Assembly (NCBI GenBank): GCA_050084515.1
Contig: CM114274.1
Span: 18,352,001-18,416,000 of the forward strand
Source of the DNA: Blasia pusilla
Taxonomy: Eukaryota > Marchantiophyta > Marchantiopsida > Blasiales
Direction: 5' to 3'
Length of the DNA: 64,000 bases
In this document: positions 22,725-34,362 of the stretch, piece by piece
Layout of the letters: each line of letters starts with the position of its first letter
Numbering within the stretch: the stretch's first letter is position 1
Program-made: the position numbers and the translations under genes
The notes under the pieces: generated by a model
What the model saw: only the letters and a program-made list of their open reading frames with translations
Told to the model about the DNA's origin: nothing
Databases searched by the model: none

Positions 22725-22877
22725 TCTATATTGTTACGGAGAGTGCCCTTAGAGGTTCCATCTCTCCTGATGACATATGTCCATTTTGACTTATAGGTAA
22801 CTGACATGTGTCGCTCTTTCCTATAAGCTCCTCTCAAATGCACGAAATTTTTCTCCTTGAGCACGGGCACTAGCTAG
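22725..22877 (+). mobile_element. Very short Helitron, 153 bp
   Basis: It starts TCTATATTGTTACGGAGAG after A and ends CTAG at 22874-22877 before T, giving the expected A^T target. GAGCACGGGCAC near the 3' end fits one arm of the usual hairpin. The 5' end matches the Helitrons at 11669-12094. Confidence 0.7.
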
Positions 22878-24411
22878 TAGTTTTCTAACCACTTCATCAT
22901 ACATAAGCTACTCATAAGAATAAGACAAATAAAAACCAAGTCACTAATTATTAAAGAATCAAAATTATTGTAGCACCAAAATGTCATATTTACAGAGGCT
23001 TCCGCAAACATCGAAAACCTAACAGAGTTGATTCTAAGGTCGCATAGACTCACCAGACGTCCTCGGAAATCAAACTGCTTCTCAGCGACATCCAGACATC
23101 GTTGGTGTGTCGACGCGCTCAATGCGCTTGGAGTGGTGGAACTGCGTGGTCTACGTTGCCTATCCGACGGAGTTGACCAGGAGTGGTTGTAGCCGTCCAA
23201 AAGATAACGGTACCTTGGGAATCGTTGGTTCTTGACACAAGTGTGAATCAACATAGTCGTATGTATGTTGTTAACGTTCTCTTGAGTCAATGGTGTATGC
23301 TATAAAAGTTAACGCTCTCTTGAGCCAATGCTAAAGGCTATCTTCTGTTTGTTGCACTAGAGTCGGACAAGGAGAGAGAAAGAGGAGAAGAGAGAAAGAG
23401 ACGAAAAGAGAGTGAGAGGAAAGGAGAGATTTTGTGATGTGCATGGTTGGTTGGAGCATCATGGAGCAGTCACTGCAATTGGCAAGGCGTTGTAGTGCTC
23501 TTACTATATATCCAAAGTACAGATTTTTGGATTTAGGGGCAGTGTGTTAGTCGGTGAGTCTGGCATTTATTGCATGTTTTGCACCATAAGCTTCACCTTG
23601 TAGCGGACAAAGGAAGCATGTTCTGATGGAAAATTATAGTCAAGAGTCATCTCTTAAGACGCTGTCGTATAGTAAAATCAACCAGTATATAAATTCTTTT
23701 GTTATTAAGTGTTAGATAGAGTTTCATTAGTATTAAGTAAATTGGCGTAGAAAAAGAAATTCTTATGTTTAAACCTCTTTATGGTGCCTCTTTTATGCGG
23801 GCCCAACTTTAGAAAAAGAGGTAATAAATAAAAGATGACTTTATAAAAGTAAAGTAGTTGCTTTAATGAAAAGAAAAAGTAGTCTTGGTTGGTGGCTAGG
23901 TTAGTTGGGGTAATTTGGAAAATATCAAGTGGATAAAAGAGGATATTTTGGAAGAGATAAGAGGAAACCTACTTGTGTCAAAATGTGATTGGCTAAGCCT
24001 TGAGAGGAAGCCATGTGGCACAAGATAAGATAAGCTTTGTTTCGTACTCTTGTGGATCTCTTGTGAGTATATAAAGAGGAGGGACCTTCAAGGGTTCATC
24101 ACCTTCTATTCCACATCTTGAGTCTCTCGTGTCTCTCTTGAGTGTATGGTTTTGGGATTGCTTGCTCTTCCAATGAGAGTGGATCACCCCTCTTGGGAGA
24201 GTAACTTGACCATGGTCTATTCTTCGAGAGGTTTCTAGAGTGTGGTGTGTGTGTGTGGGGATGAGAGGTTTGTCATCTTAGAGGAGTTTAGTCATACTAA
24301 AATAGCGTATGTTTTGGCTTGTTACTTTCCCAATGAGAGTGGATTATCCCTCTTGGGAGAATAACTCCGCCAAAACCCATTCTTGAGGAGAGTAGAGAAT
24401 GTCTGTCAAGC
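22878..24411. other. Non-coding; possible LTR-like promoter near 24069
   Basis: A TATATAAAG string at about 24069 lies upstream of a local duplication: two segments with AATGAGAGTGGAT and CCCTCTTGGGAGA at about 24168 and 24331. It could be an LTR or promoter of a decayed element. No LTR partner was found. Confidence 0.35.
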
Positions 24412-24865
24412 ATGGATAGGAGTGGAGCACGAGTTGTGCCCGACTTTCCTTTCCTCAATCCTTACCATGTCAAGGTACTCTTTGTAGATAGGCACTGGTT
24501 CACTCGCTATTTAGTTTATCACTTTGGGGAGGCGTTCATGAACCAGGTCATGCAATCTCCAACTCCGATGATTTTTCCTATCGTCACATATGGAAGGACA
24601 TGGGATTGTACTTTGTATGTCCTTATATAACGATCCATGGATGACAATAGGCGTGATCAAGTAGGGTTTAACACTAGTTGTGCTATCTTCCTCGTGTACA
24701 AGCGTAAAATAGTTTATAAGAATTTTATAGTTAGGAATTTTGGGGTCCGATGTTACGAAGAAGTGATCGCCTTGGCACTTCCATTTGTGATACCTGTCGT
24801 GAGAGAATGGAGAGTGTACATCATAATTTTGTATTGAAAAAGGAGAACTTATTAGAGAGTTCACC
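24412..24865 (+). other. Unrecognised frames before the gypsy pol region
   Basis: Frames of 72 and 66 codons (24412-24630 and 24637-24837) read without a recognisable motif. They may be the eroded linker between the protease or methyltransferase part and reverse transcriptase. Confidence 0.3.
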
Positions 24866-27007
24866 TTGCATCGACTGCATCTACCGCAGCTAGAAGGCCC
24901 GCCCTTGCTCGAAGAAAGGCTCTCGACGCAACAACGTGCTTATAGGAGTTGTTTTGCCTTTAGCATGAAGGAGTTGGGTGTTTTGGTTGGACCCGGTATA
25001 CGGATTGATTTGGCAAGTGATACGCTAATCTTCCGTTATCCCTACCAATATAATGATATGGAGAGGGACCTGATCCAGAGTAGGACGTAGGACCTTTTGG
25101 AGGCTGAATTAGTGGAGTTGTCGCATGGAAAGTATGCATCAGCCAGTGTCATGCCTGCTAAAAAGGACATGCATGGCAACTACACGGATAGGCGGATGTG
25201 TGGAGATTACCGTCCTATCAATCGGCAAACCAAGGCCGATAGGTATGCCATGCCTACACCTGCGGAGATCTTTGATGTGGTGGGACAGGCAAAGATTTTC
25301 AGTACTTTGGATCTTCGGGCAGGATACCATCAATTTCCAATTCGGGAGAGTAACAAGGCCAAGACAGCATTTTGGGGTGTCAACTCTCACGGCAAGGATT
25401 GTTTGTATCAGTGGAAATTCTTACCCTTTGGGTTGAAGAATGCACATGCCGAGTTTCAGAGAGTGATGGACAAGATCCTAGCAGGGTTGGATTTTGTTCG
25501 ATGTTACATTGATGATATCTTGGTGATCGGTAACACGGTGGAGGAGCATCAGATACATTTGCAAATTGTGTTTGAGCGGTTGAAAGCTCATGGTCTACGT
25601 TTGCATCCAGGAAAGTGTAAGTTCTTCCATGAGGATGTTGAGTATTTGGGTCATGTGATCTATCCAGATGGTTTGGGAGTTCAGCAAGCAAAGGTGGAGG
25701 CTATTGCACTTATTTCGCGTCCGGTAGATGTGAGTAGAGTTCGGGCATTCATGAGATTGGCGAACTACTATCAGAGGTATGTAAAGGAATTTAGTGCTAT
25801 GGAAAAGCCTTTGAACCAATTGTTGAAATCATATCAAGAGTGGCACTGGGGAGATGATCAAGAGAGAGGTTTTGTGGAGCTCAAGGCCCAGTTGGTGGCG
25901 GCGCCTATCTTGAGGAGACCTATCAAAGGGCGGCCATTTCAGTTACACACTGATTTGAGTAGGCTGGGACTTGGAGCGGTGTTGACACAACATGATGATG
26001 AGCACATGGAGTTTGTGGTGGCCTATGCAAGTCGTTCGAATAATGCAGCGGAGTCGCGCTATAGTTTATATGAGGGAGAGTGCTTGGCAGTAGTGTGGGT
26101 TGTGGCACACTTTAGGTGTTACTTGTTTGGCACACAGTTTATCCTTGTTACTGATCACCAGTTGCTCAAGTGGTTGATAGAGTGTGACAAGCTTACAGGG
26201 AAGCTTGCACGGTGGGCTCTTATCTTACAGGAGTATGACTTCCACGTGGTACATAGACCTGGAGTTGCCAACCTTGATGCTGATGGGTTGAGTAGGAATC
26301 CATGTACTAGCCAAGAGGATGCAATTGGGGCTAGATGGCATGGCGAGGTTGATGAGGAGATGGTGCCAAGTTGGCATGCATCCGCCTTTTTATGTTGGTT
26401 AGGGGTGGACTCTAGTATGGAGGACCACATGACATCTTACTCTAGTCAGAGGGTAGATGGCCAGCCTTCAGATCCTAAGGTTGGAGATGGTGGTACAAAT
26501 CAGCGTGATATTCATGATGATGCGTTGGTGTTGGAGTTCCTACGGACCAGTAGGATGCCAGGCATAGTGAGTGCCAAGGAGCAAGACCGTGTTCTTCAAC
26601 GTGCTAAGAGGTATCGATTGGAGGGAACACATATTCTCCGTGTGTGGGAGGATGGTAGAGTACGAGTAGTGCCGTATTTGGCTCAGAGAGAGCGCATTGT
26701 GCGGCATGCCCATGAGGAGTTGGGAAATTTTGGGGTAAAGCGTACGTATAGCTTACTCCTTGGTCAGTATTGGTGGCGTGGCATGCATACTCAGGTGCAG
26801 CAGTTGGTGTTACGTTGTATGGTTTGTGACTGGGTGAGGGCATCATGCAATGCCCCTATACCACAGTTACACCCCTTGCCTATTATGGGGTTGGGTTACC
26901 GTTGGAGTGTGGACTTTGCGGGACCGTTACCGTTGATTGTACGACATCATCGATATGTGTTGGTGATGGTGGAGCACTTTTCCAAGTGGATTGAGTTGGT
27001 GGCATAA
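24866..27007 (+). pseudogene. Ty3/gypsy reverse transcriptase, RNase H and integrase N-part
   Basis: After an upstream segment (24866-25090, ending in a stop) comes a 636-codon frame from 25097. RT motifs are RMCGDYRPIN (about residues 33-42), FSTLDLRAGYHQ (68-79), FGLKNA (111-116) and YIDD (137-140). RNase H follows with TDLSRLGLGAVL, YEGECLAVV and VTDHQLLKWL, then a linker with LDADGLSRNP. The integrase zinc-binding part keeps an HHCC pattern ending CMVCD, and the first catalytic aspartate is in SVDFAGP. These enzymes copy element RNA into DNA and insert it. Breaks: TAG at 25088, TAA at 27005 and more beyond. Some substitutions fall at usually conserved positions. The frame is long and little degraded, so the copy is fairly young. 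Confidence 0.93.
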
Positions 27008-27830
27008 CCTGACAAGGCAAGTGAGGGAACGGTGTATGCGTTTCTTTATACAAAGCTTAGTCATTTTGGTGCACCAACTGAAGTGTTGACCGACCAGGTT
27101 ACAAAGTTTGAGGGTGAGTTTTAGGTCTTATGTCACAAGGCATTGATTGATCATCGGACCATGTCTCGAGATCATCCTGAGGCGGATGGTTTGGCTGAGC
27201 GTATGGTTCAGATGATGAAGAGGGCATTACACAAGTATGGCCTACAGAAGGGGCATCTTGGAGACTGGGATATTCATTTGTCATGGTTAGCCATGGGGTA
27301 TAGGTTTCCAAGCATCCTTGGCTTTCTTCTCACCTTATTTTCTGTTATACGGCCGAGATCTAGACTTGCCAGCAGAAATTCGTTGGGAGTATAGTGAGGT
27401 GGTGAACCTTGATGACCCAGAGATGTGGATGAGAGTATCTTCTCAGCGGGCAGAGCTCTTTCGGAGAGTTATGCCAATAGCCTTTGAGAATCTTGCCATT
27501 GCTCAACACAGGGATACGTTGCGGTATGCAACCATTCGGGATGGAGGTTATCGACCATCCATTCGTAGGTTCTATGTGGGGGACTATGTCTATTTGCAGC
27601 AGATTGCACCGACAACGTTGGATATGACGGCAGACCGCACTATTTTACGACTGCGCGAGATGTTAGCTTCTGGAGTTCTCATGTTGGAGGGTCGTGATGG
27701 AGTTGTTTGGAAGGACCATGTGCGTATTTGTGCGCCATGTCATCTTCCAAATGTGGATGGTACTGTTGACCCAAGCTTAGCCATGATACGTGCTAGCTTG
27801 AGGTGCATGTTGTATGGGTCTGCTTGGTAA
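27008..27830 (+). pseudogene. Integrase core and C-terminal part of the same gypsy element
   Basis: Continuing in the frame of the previous entry, the second catalytic Asp lies in VLTDQVTKF and the Glu in EADGLAERMVQ. Stops at 27005 and 27123 and a frameshift near 27315 break it. After the shift, FFSPYFLLYGRDLDLP (from 27318) resembles the conserved TGxSPF-LLYGR region of plant gypsy integrases, then comes a basic, mostly helical C-terminal part to CAPCHLPNVDG. Loss of frame means no active integrase. Confidence 0.85.
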
Positions 27831-27945
27831 CGTAGCCCGTATGTTGGTGTGTGATCGGTGTTCTAGGGGTTGGCACATGATGTGTTTGACTCCACGTATG
27901 GATGTTGTTCCTACTGGAAGGTGGGTTTTTCCTCGATGTACTTAG
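27799..27945 (+). pseudogene. C-terminal PHD finger of the gypsy polyprotein
   Basis: The end of the polyprotein reads as a C4HC3 zinc finger once a one-base frameshift near 27828 is allowed for. The first pair is degenerate (CMLY, where the second Cys should be). Then come CDRC (from about 27850), WHMMC, a PTGRW step and FPRC before the stop at 27943-27945. PHD fingers in known proteins read histone H3 tails. In chromoviruses a chromodomain holds this position, so by analogy the finger would guide integration to chromatin; that role is inference. It sits directly behind the integrase and before the 3' UTR and LTR. Confidence 0.75.
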
Positions 27946-28120
27946 GAGAGGTAGATAACTTGATCTTTGCATGATATGGATTACATATGTGCGATTAACG
28001 ATGGGGCAACCTAGCACTCGGCCTTCTCGTTCGTGCACCCAAGAAGGTGTATAGCATGTAGTAGATGTATAGGGCTACTTGGGAGTTAGAGGGATCTAAC
28101 CGCCAGTTAGGGGGGCGAGT

Positions 28121-28691
28121 TGTGGTACACTTGTGTTTTTGGATGCTCTTGTCTATGTTATGTATGTATGTGAGTATGGTATGTCAGCGGTGTATGTTGT
28201 ATGACGATGTGAATTCGCATGACAAAGCTGTCATGACCATACGGATTATGTTGTAGAGTATAGTGTGCTAGTAGAGGCCATACCTTATGTAGGGCCGTAG
28301 TGTCTAGGTAGAGATGCGGTTTCATACATAGGGTTGGGGGTTACTCAGTTGAGGGTGACTTTTCCAATAGGGCCCGCTCTTAGGTTGGAGGATATAGTGT
28401 GGAGTGCACTCAAAGAACAATTAGTTCTTTGAGTTGAGCCTGGTGCGTTGGGAGTTAGCCTTGGTAGTGAGTAGAGCTCTTGGCTATGGTGGTTCCCGCA
28501 AGCTTTGACCTGGATTCTCCCATCGTGGAGTGGGTTTGGCTCGAAAATATGTGATTCTATACGTGTTTTATGACAGTAGGTCTTTCACGGATTTCAGTTG
28601 TGGTACACTTGTGTTTGTGGATGCTCTCGTCTATATTATGTATGTGTGTGAGTATGGTATGTTATGTATGACGATGTGGATTTGCACGACA
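28121..28691 (+). mobile_element. 3' LTR of the PHD/DNMT gypsy element
   Basis: It starts TGTGGTACACTTGTG after a purine tract (TTAGGGGGGCGAG) and ends GCACGACA at 28691. The first about 93 bases recur at 28599-28691, so the LTR begins and ends with the same segment. LTRs at 50420-51163 and 63311 onward show the same plan. It ends where ubiquitin-ligase exon sequence begins. Confidence 0.75.
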
Positions 28692-29060
28692 AATGCTTGT
28701 TGGTGCATATGTGCCCAAAGTAATTGCTCTTAACAAAGCCTTGAGTAGTAACCTTTAATCAATGTCTCTACCTGGACAACAACTTGTGCAGGGTCGCCAT
28801 CCTTGATCATGGGGCCCTTACCCTTTGAATCTAGCTGTAACTCTTCCTTTTGCTTGGTGGCTCCTTCCTCTACCCGATTGACTTCCAGCTTCAATCTTGC
28901 AATGGTGTCATCTAGACCACCCAAATCTCTAAACAACATGTCTGCTTGGTTATTAATATCCATAAACGCCTCCAAGATATGGATAGCAGAGCTGACTAAA
29001 TGAGTATGTTGCAAATTCATGTCCTTCAGCAAAGGCAAAAGGATAGGAATAAGCCCCACT
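28692..29060 (-). pseudogene. Exon fragment of a UPL1/UPL2-like HECT ubiquitin ligase
   Basis: Read on the minus strand, the fragment codes for GLIPILLPLLKDMNLQHTHL, SAIHILEAFMD and LFRDLGGLDDTIARLKLEV, then, in another frame, LLLKALLRAITLGTYAP. These match the N-terminal armadillo-like (DUF908/DUF913) part of plant UPL1/UPL2 (HUWE1-like) E3 ligases, giant proteins that attach ubiquitin through a C-terminal HECT domain. A frameshift lies between RLEVNR... and RLLLKALL at about 28745. No other exon of the gene was found nearby. Both ends coincide with LTR ends (28691/28692 and 29060/29061), so two retrotransposons have cut it. It may be a gene relic or a fragment carried in. Confidence 0.8.
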
Positions 29061-29977
29061 TGTCGCGCCCCTATCTTTAGTGTTGCGGAAGCGTACGTTC
29101 AGTAGGTCACGATTTCATCGCCGATCTGCACCCAAACACACACTCTCGTTAGTCGGGTCTGGGCCAACCAGCGTTCCAACCCACCGAGTTCTCAACTCGG
29201 CGTCTCATCAAGCTCAACCTTCCTTAGTTCATAGTTTCCAAAACATGGCAAGTCCTTCAAGACTTGGAACAGACTTCCTGGTTAGTCCAGGGATCTAAAA
29301 CGGCACTTGCGCGCCTAGCGATCCCAACTGTTCAACGGACCTCGTGTGAGCTCCAAACCAAGACCCAAGTAATTGAGTCGCTGGGGTGAAATCAAGAGGG
29401 CGTCTAAAATCCTCAATAGACTTGGTGCAGGTTTTCCGACCCAACCCCAAACTCGCGGTTCCATGCCCTTGAGCCGCCCGCGCCCAAAGTGGGGTTTGGG
29501 AGCACTCTCAAAGACCCAAGACTGGGGTTCTCCAATAACTCTCGGGCCCTTCATTGTGGCCCTCAGTCGTTTCTGGGTTGTTTCTCAGCCACCGCTAAAG
29601 CCTTTGCAGAGATCTTTAGTGCGTTTGAATCGGCTTTCCATAAGCTTTCTAACGCATCCTTACTTAATCCAAACGCATCTTGGAGCTAAACGTTATGGCC
29701 ATAAATATAGTCGGAAACTCTCAAACGCTAGTGGAGTTCCAAATCCGGATTCTTCCTTTGGCAACCCACTTCCTAGACTCGACTTCTTTCAAGTCTCATT
29801 CCGTGTTTGGTCCAAGTTTCTCGGTTATGACCACAACATCTGAAATGTGAAGCCTCGCTCGCGTCTCGTCTCTTGTCTCCTCTTCGAGACTACTCCAACG
29901 GGCAAACCATCTTAGCGTGAGCCCGCTAATGTTCCGATGTTCCGCTTGCCACTCGTTTGGTCATGAGGGTCGCGACA
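29061..29977 (-). mobile_element. 3' LTR of the chromovirus
   Basis: In element (minus) orientation it runs TGTCGCGACC to GGGCGCGACA and is preceded by a purine tract AAAGAGGGGTGAG at 29990-29978. It matches the solo LTR at 8066-9079. The matching 5' LTR is not present beyond the gag region, so the element is truncated at its 5' end. Confidence 0.85.
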
Positions 29978-30665
29978 CTCACCCCTCTTTAGAGTTTGAT
30001 GCCTTCATCAACGCAAACCTTTGTTATGTCAAGTCTCCTGGGCAGTCTACCCCTTGACATTGAATTGCGTTCTGGTGGCTAACCCCAATTCCTCTTAGTC
30101 TACAGTTGTCGCTTTGCACCACTTAGAATTATTAGCCTCTCCTCGTTGATAAGCCGGGACAAGTTCCAAAGAACTAACCTATCAAATAAGCTAACTAAGT
30201 ATGCAACCTTAGACTCTTCTGGCTCACTCTTGTAAACATCACCCCTGTTTGCCTGGTCTACAAATCGTACTACTATTGGGTCGCTCTCGTATTCGACTTA
30301 GGCGCATCAGTAAGTTTACTTATGTAGCCACAAGTAAGATCACCCCAAGCCCCAAGACAGACTTCATGTGCCCCGCCGACGCTAGGGCGAGCCCGAATGT
30401 AATCCAACACAAGGTCCTATTCTAGGTGCTTATCCACATACGAACTCTCACCTCAAATACTCCTTGTCTGTCCTCTTGACTTACATCCTAAGCCTATGAT
30501 GAACGACTCATAGCCATGCACTACCACATACAAATTGCAATCAACTTTGCATCGAATCTCCAAATCCATACACTCCTTTATTGCAACACTAGCATATTCT
30601 AGTTACAACGGCCTTCGGCCCTAGATTCCAATGAGTACAAGTCATGTCTCTAGCTTCTCCTCGTA
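29978..30665 (-). other. 3' untranslated part of the chromovirus
   Basis: No coding frame of note; the stretch joins the chromodomain stop to the polypurine tract and LTR. Confidence 0.55.
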
Positions 30666-30935
30666 CTAACGTATGTGCTTCGCTTGCGTTCGCTTGAAGT
30701 CTCGCAACAACTCTTGCGCATGTTCTAAATCCGCCTCCACAATCCAAGTCGCCTCCTTCACATGGTAGCCCTTCCATTTTACCAAGTATTCATACTTGTT
30801 GGCCCGACGCCTCGAACGTAAGATGGTCTCCACCTGAAACTCCGACTCTTCATTTATGATCACCGGGTGCGGTCTCACCACCTGTCTCCGCTCGAAACAT
30901 CCATTATCTTGAAGGTATTTCTTCAACAATGACAC
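30666..30935 (-). pseudogene. Chromodomain end of chromovirus integrase
   Basis: The frame contains a clear chromodomain: VETILRSRRRANKYEYLVKW, then KGYHVKEATWIVEADL and a terminal helix. In known chromoviruses this domain binds methylated histone H3 and directs integration to heterochromatin. It follows the integrase tail (30923-31153) in a different frame, so a frameshift separates them. Confidence 0.9.
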
Positions 30936-31977
30936 ATGAAAGGTCGGGTGAATCTTGACTCGTCCGGCACCCTCAACGTATACACATCCTCAAACGGGTT
31001 TGCCACAATCACATACGGTCTAGCATACTTGGCAGACAGCTTCACAGACAACTCTTTCGGAAGAGTGAGGTTCTTCACACTCAACCACACTTGCTCTCCA
31101 ACTTGGAATCGTACTTGGCGCCGACTCTTGTTAGCATGCTTAACGTAACTCATTTGAGCCTTTGCAAGACTTCGCCTTGCTCGCTCTTCCCGTTCTGCAT
31201 CTCCACCAACAAACCTTTTGCCGTCGCTTGTCGTGTTCGTGCCAAAGTAGTACCCTTTGAAAGGGCTAGGTCAAGAGGCCCTTCTGGCTCTCGTCCATTT
31301 GCCAGGAGAAACGGAGATTCTCCAGTTGCAGAATGCTTGGTCGAGATGTAGCAAGATACTCGCCATGCTCACCACTTGACCCAATCTTGTTGATCAGCAC
31401 TGATATAATTCCTTAAGTACTCATTCACGATTGAGTTTACCTTTTCAGTCTGTCCATGTGTCTGTGGGTGGAAAGCCGTACTGAAACTTAGCTTGGTCTT
31501 AAACCTTCTGAACAAGTGCTTCAAAGCTTTTGGTAAAAAAGCGGACTGGATTGTTTAAACTTTGATCCGATCTGAAACAATGCTCCTCGGCAAACCATGA
31601 GCACGCCACCAGCTATCGAGAAACAATTGCGGCGTCGTATAAGCCGTTGCGGAATCCACCGTTAGCACGAATCTTGCCAACTTGCTAAACCGATCAACAA
31701 TCACAAATATAGCGTTGTATCCCTCAAATTCCGGAAGACGCGTGATGAAATCCATACTCACACTTTGCAAGGGTCCTTCTGGGATCGGCAAGGGATGCAG
31801 CAAGCCCTGTTTCTTATCAGAAGAGACTCTATTCGCTTGGCAGGTCACACAGATCTTCACATATTGAGCAACATCCTCTTTCATGTTGGGCCAAAAGAAC
31901 CGCTTTGACAGAACAACTAGCGTAGATTTCTCTCCTTTATGTCCTGCCAAGGGTCCGTCGTGACACTCCGCTAACAC
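30923..31977 (-). pseudogene. Chromovirus integrase
   Basis: The N-part (31977-31555) holds the zinc-binding HHCC site (GPLAGH then CVTCQ) and the first Asp in SMDFITRLP, with SDR at the second. The last third continues in shifted frames to about 31154, where FHPQTHGQTEKVN carries the catalytic Glu near 31480. The tail at 31153-30923 has GEQVWLSVKNL and a GPY/F-like region. Stops and shifts at about 31555 and 31372 inactivate it. Confidence 0.88.
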
Positions 31978-31983
31978 TTTGGT

Positions 31984-32421
31984 TCACATCCTGCCTTGCC
32001 CTACATAGATCCTACTCTGTTTGAACCTTAGTAAACCGTGCCTCAAACTTATGTTGGGCACATTCTCACCCTGCTTCAACTTCCTCAGGTTCTCCCCTAC
32101 GTGAGCATCCTTCATATATCCTTCACGAATCCTTCTTTCCAGGTCTATCTCTTTAGGGAACATTGCTCTCAAGACCTGTGTCGTCGATGGCATGTGTTCC
32201 TCCTTGTGACTCAACGCATCTGGAATCACATTATCTTTACTTGGCTTGTGAATCAACTCAACATCCATCAGCGCCAAGGTATCATGCCATCGCAGTTGTT
32301 TCGGTGTCACTCGATCTTGGGTCTCAAAATACTTGAGTGATATATTATCAGTGAACACTCGAGTCCTGTGGAGCCCTAAATAATGTCGCCACTTCCTCAA
32401 GCAATGGACCACCGCGAACAA
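31984..32421 (-). pseudogene. Chromovirus RNase H part
   Basis: The frame shows VVHCLRKWRHYL, VFTDNISLKYF and LRWHDTLALMDVELIHKPSK with VIPDALSHKE, matching the end of the gypsy RNase H and its tether. The first part of the domain, near 32422-32573, is broken by stops. Confidence 0.88.
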
Positions 32422-32573
32422 CTCTTTCTCATGAGTGGGCCATCTCCTTTCAGCTTCTTGCTCTCGTATGCTACAGGTCTCCCTTCTTGCACCAACATTC
32501 TTGAAACCGCAAAATCATTAGCATCGATATGCACTTCGAAAGGTTTGTCAAACTCCGGCAGCTTCAATACTGG

Positions 32574-33417
32574 TTACTGCGATAGAATCTGCTTCACTTG
32601 GCTGAATGCCTCATTAACTTCCTCGGTCCAAGTCGTGTTGGCAAACTTTGATGTCCAATCCGTGAGAGGTCTCACAATTCCCGAAATTTTTTTCACATAT
32701 GTGCGATAGAACTGCACTACACCTATGAATCTCCTCATCCCATTTACGATAAATGGGGGTTCCCACTCGACAATCGCTTTCACCTTCTCCATGTCCAGAC
32801 TGACGCCATCTACGCTAACCATGTGACCCAAGAATTTGATCTTGCTCAACCCGAATTCACTCTCGAATTCACTCTTCTCTACATTCGCATACAGCTGATT
32901 CGCCCTTAGCTTTGACAAAACCGCTCTCACATGTTGATCGTGCTCCTCTAGGGACTTCGAATAGATAAGTATGTCATCAATATAGATTATAACATACTCA
33001 TCCATTTCCTTGTGAAAAAATGGAGTTCATCAATATGGTGAACATTGGAGGCGCGTTACATAGACCGAAAGGCATCACTACAAACTCAAAGGACCCGTAT
33101 CTTGTCCTACACGCAATCTTCTCCACATCTGCCTCGGCAATCCGGATCTGGTAATATCCTGACTTCAAGTCAATCCTAGTGAAATATCTTGCGCCTGCCA
33201 GCCTATCGAATAGATCATCTATCCTCGGAAGAGGATAATTATTCCGAACCGTCACTTTATTCAGCGCACGGTAATCAACACACAGCCTCATCTTTCCATC
33301 CTTCTTCTTCACAAAAAGAACTGGTGCTCCATAAGGTGACTTGCTAGTCCTTATGTAACCCTTTTCCAAGAGCTCACTTAATTGCCTTTTCAACTCAAGA
33401 AGTTCCTCCTGATTCAA
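32574..33417 (-). pseudogene. Chromovirus reverse transcriptase
   Basis: Two overlapping frames (33417-32998 and 33005-32574) together span RT. Motifs in order: [46 protein letters not shown], then, after a frameshift near 33000, IIYIDDILIYSKS with the YIDD active site, and KIKFLGHMVS. The split at 33000 destroys the frame between the palm motifs. Confidence 0.92.
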
Positions 33418-33546
33418 CCTATATGGTGCTTTTCAAGGTGGTTGGGAACCAGGTATGATCTCTATCTTATGATCGACGGCTCTATGTGGCGGCAACACAG
33501 TCGGAAGCTCATTTGTGAAGACATCCTCAAACTCCTTGACCACTTC

Positions 33547-34275
33547 CTAGAGTGGTTCTAGGATTCCCCTTGAAGCAGTGTCTTGATCTTTGCATATTCT
33601 GCTTGTAGCCTCCTCCACTTGTCTCATCAAGCAGAGAAACCCATTCTCCAACTCGGTCATGCTTCTCCTTGTAATCGAGTTCACTAACTCCTTTTTCGCC
33701 GGAACCTCACGGACCAACCGTTTGCCTTTTAGCAAGACATTCAACCTCAAGGGTCTACGTCTTAACTCCACCTCATACGCATCTAGGAATGTATTCCCCA
33801 AGACTCCGTCAATGCTATCCATTTCGCACACAGTGAAATTCTCCTTCAACTCGAATACCCCGCATCTTAAGGTCAAACCCAAGACCAACTCAGAAGTCCG
33901 ATGAGACTTGCCTCCTGCAAATCCTACTCGAATGGGCTCATCCGCCTTAGAGGTAGACAACCCTAGTTCCTTCACGATTCTCGGGCTTAGGAAGGAGTGC
34001 GAAGCACCTATATCCACGAGCAACAACACATCGCGATCAGAAATCTTGGATCTTAGGTACACCAAATTATGCGTCCTCTTGGTGACCTGAAGGGATGTCT
34101 CGAGATCACCCGCCAACAGATGCTTAGCAGCAAACGCAATCATACTCCCATAACTAACCTTCGGTTTCGAACACACTTTTGCCAGGTGCCCCGGTTCGCC
34201 ACACTTGCAGCATTTGACCTTGCCGTTCCCTGACTTTGAGTGTTGTCCTCCTCTCGGCTTTGCATGAAGTTCCAC
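33547..34275 (-). pseudogene. Chromovirus zinc knuckle and aspartic protease
   Basis: The CCHC knuckle CCKCGEPGHLAKVC lies near the start, followed by a retroviral-type protease with VDIGASHSFLS (normally D-T/S-G) and VLGNTFLDAYEVEL. The protease cuts the polyprotein in active elements. Asp is kept, but Thr/Ser is replaced by Ile, which would probably harm activity. Confidence 0.88.
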
Positions 34276-34362
34276 TCGTTTTGCTGCCGGGGCAGAAAAC
34301 TCTCGTGGATCGTGCAGGCCCCCACTCCAATCTCTTTTGAACGTCTCCTTATTTTTTGACTT

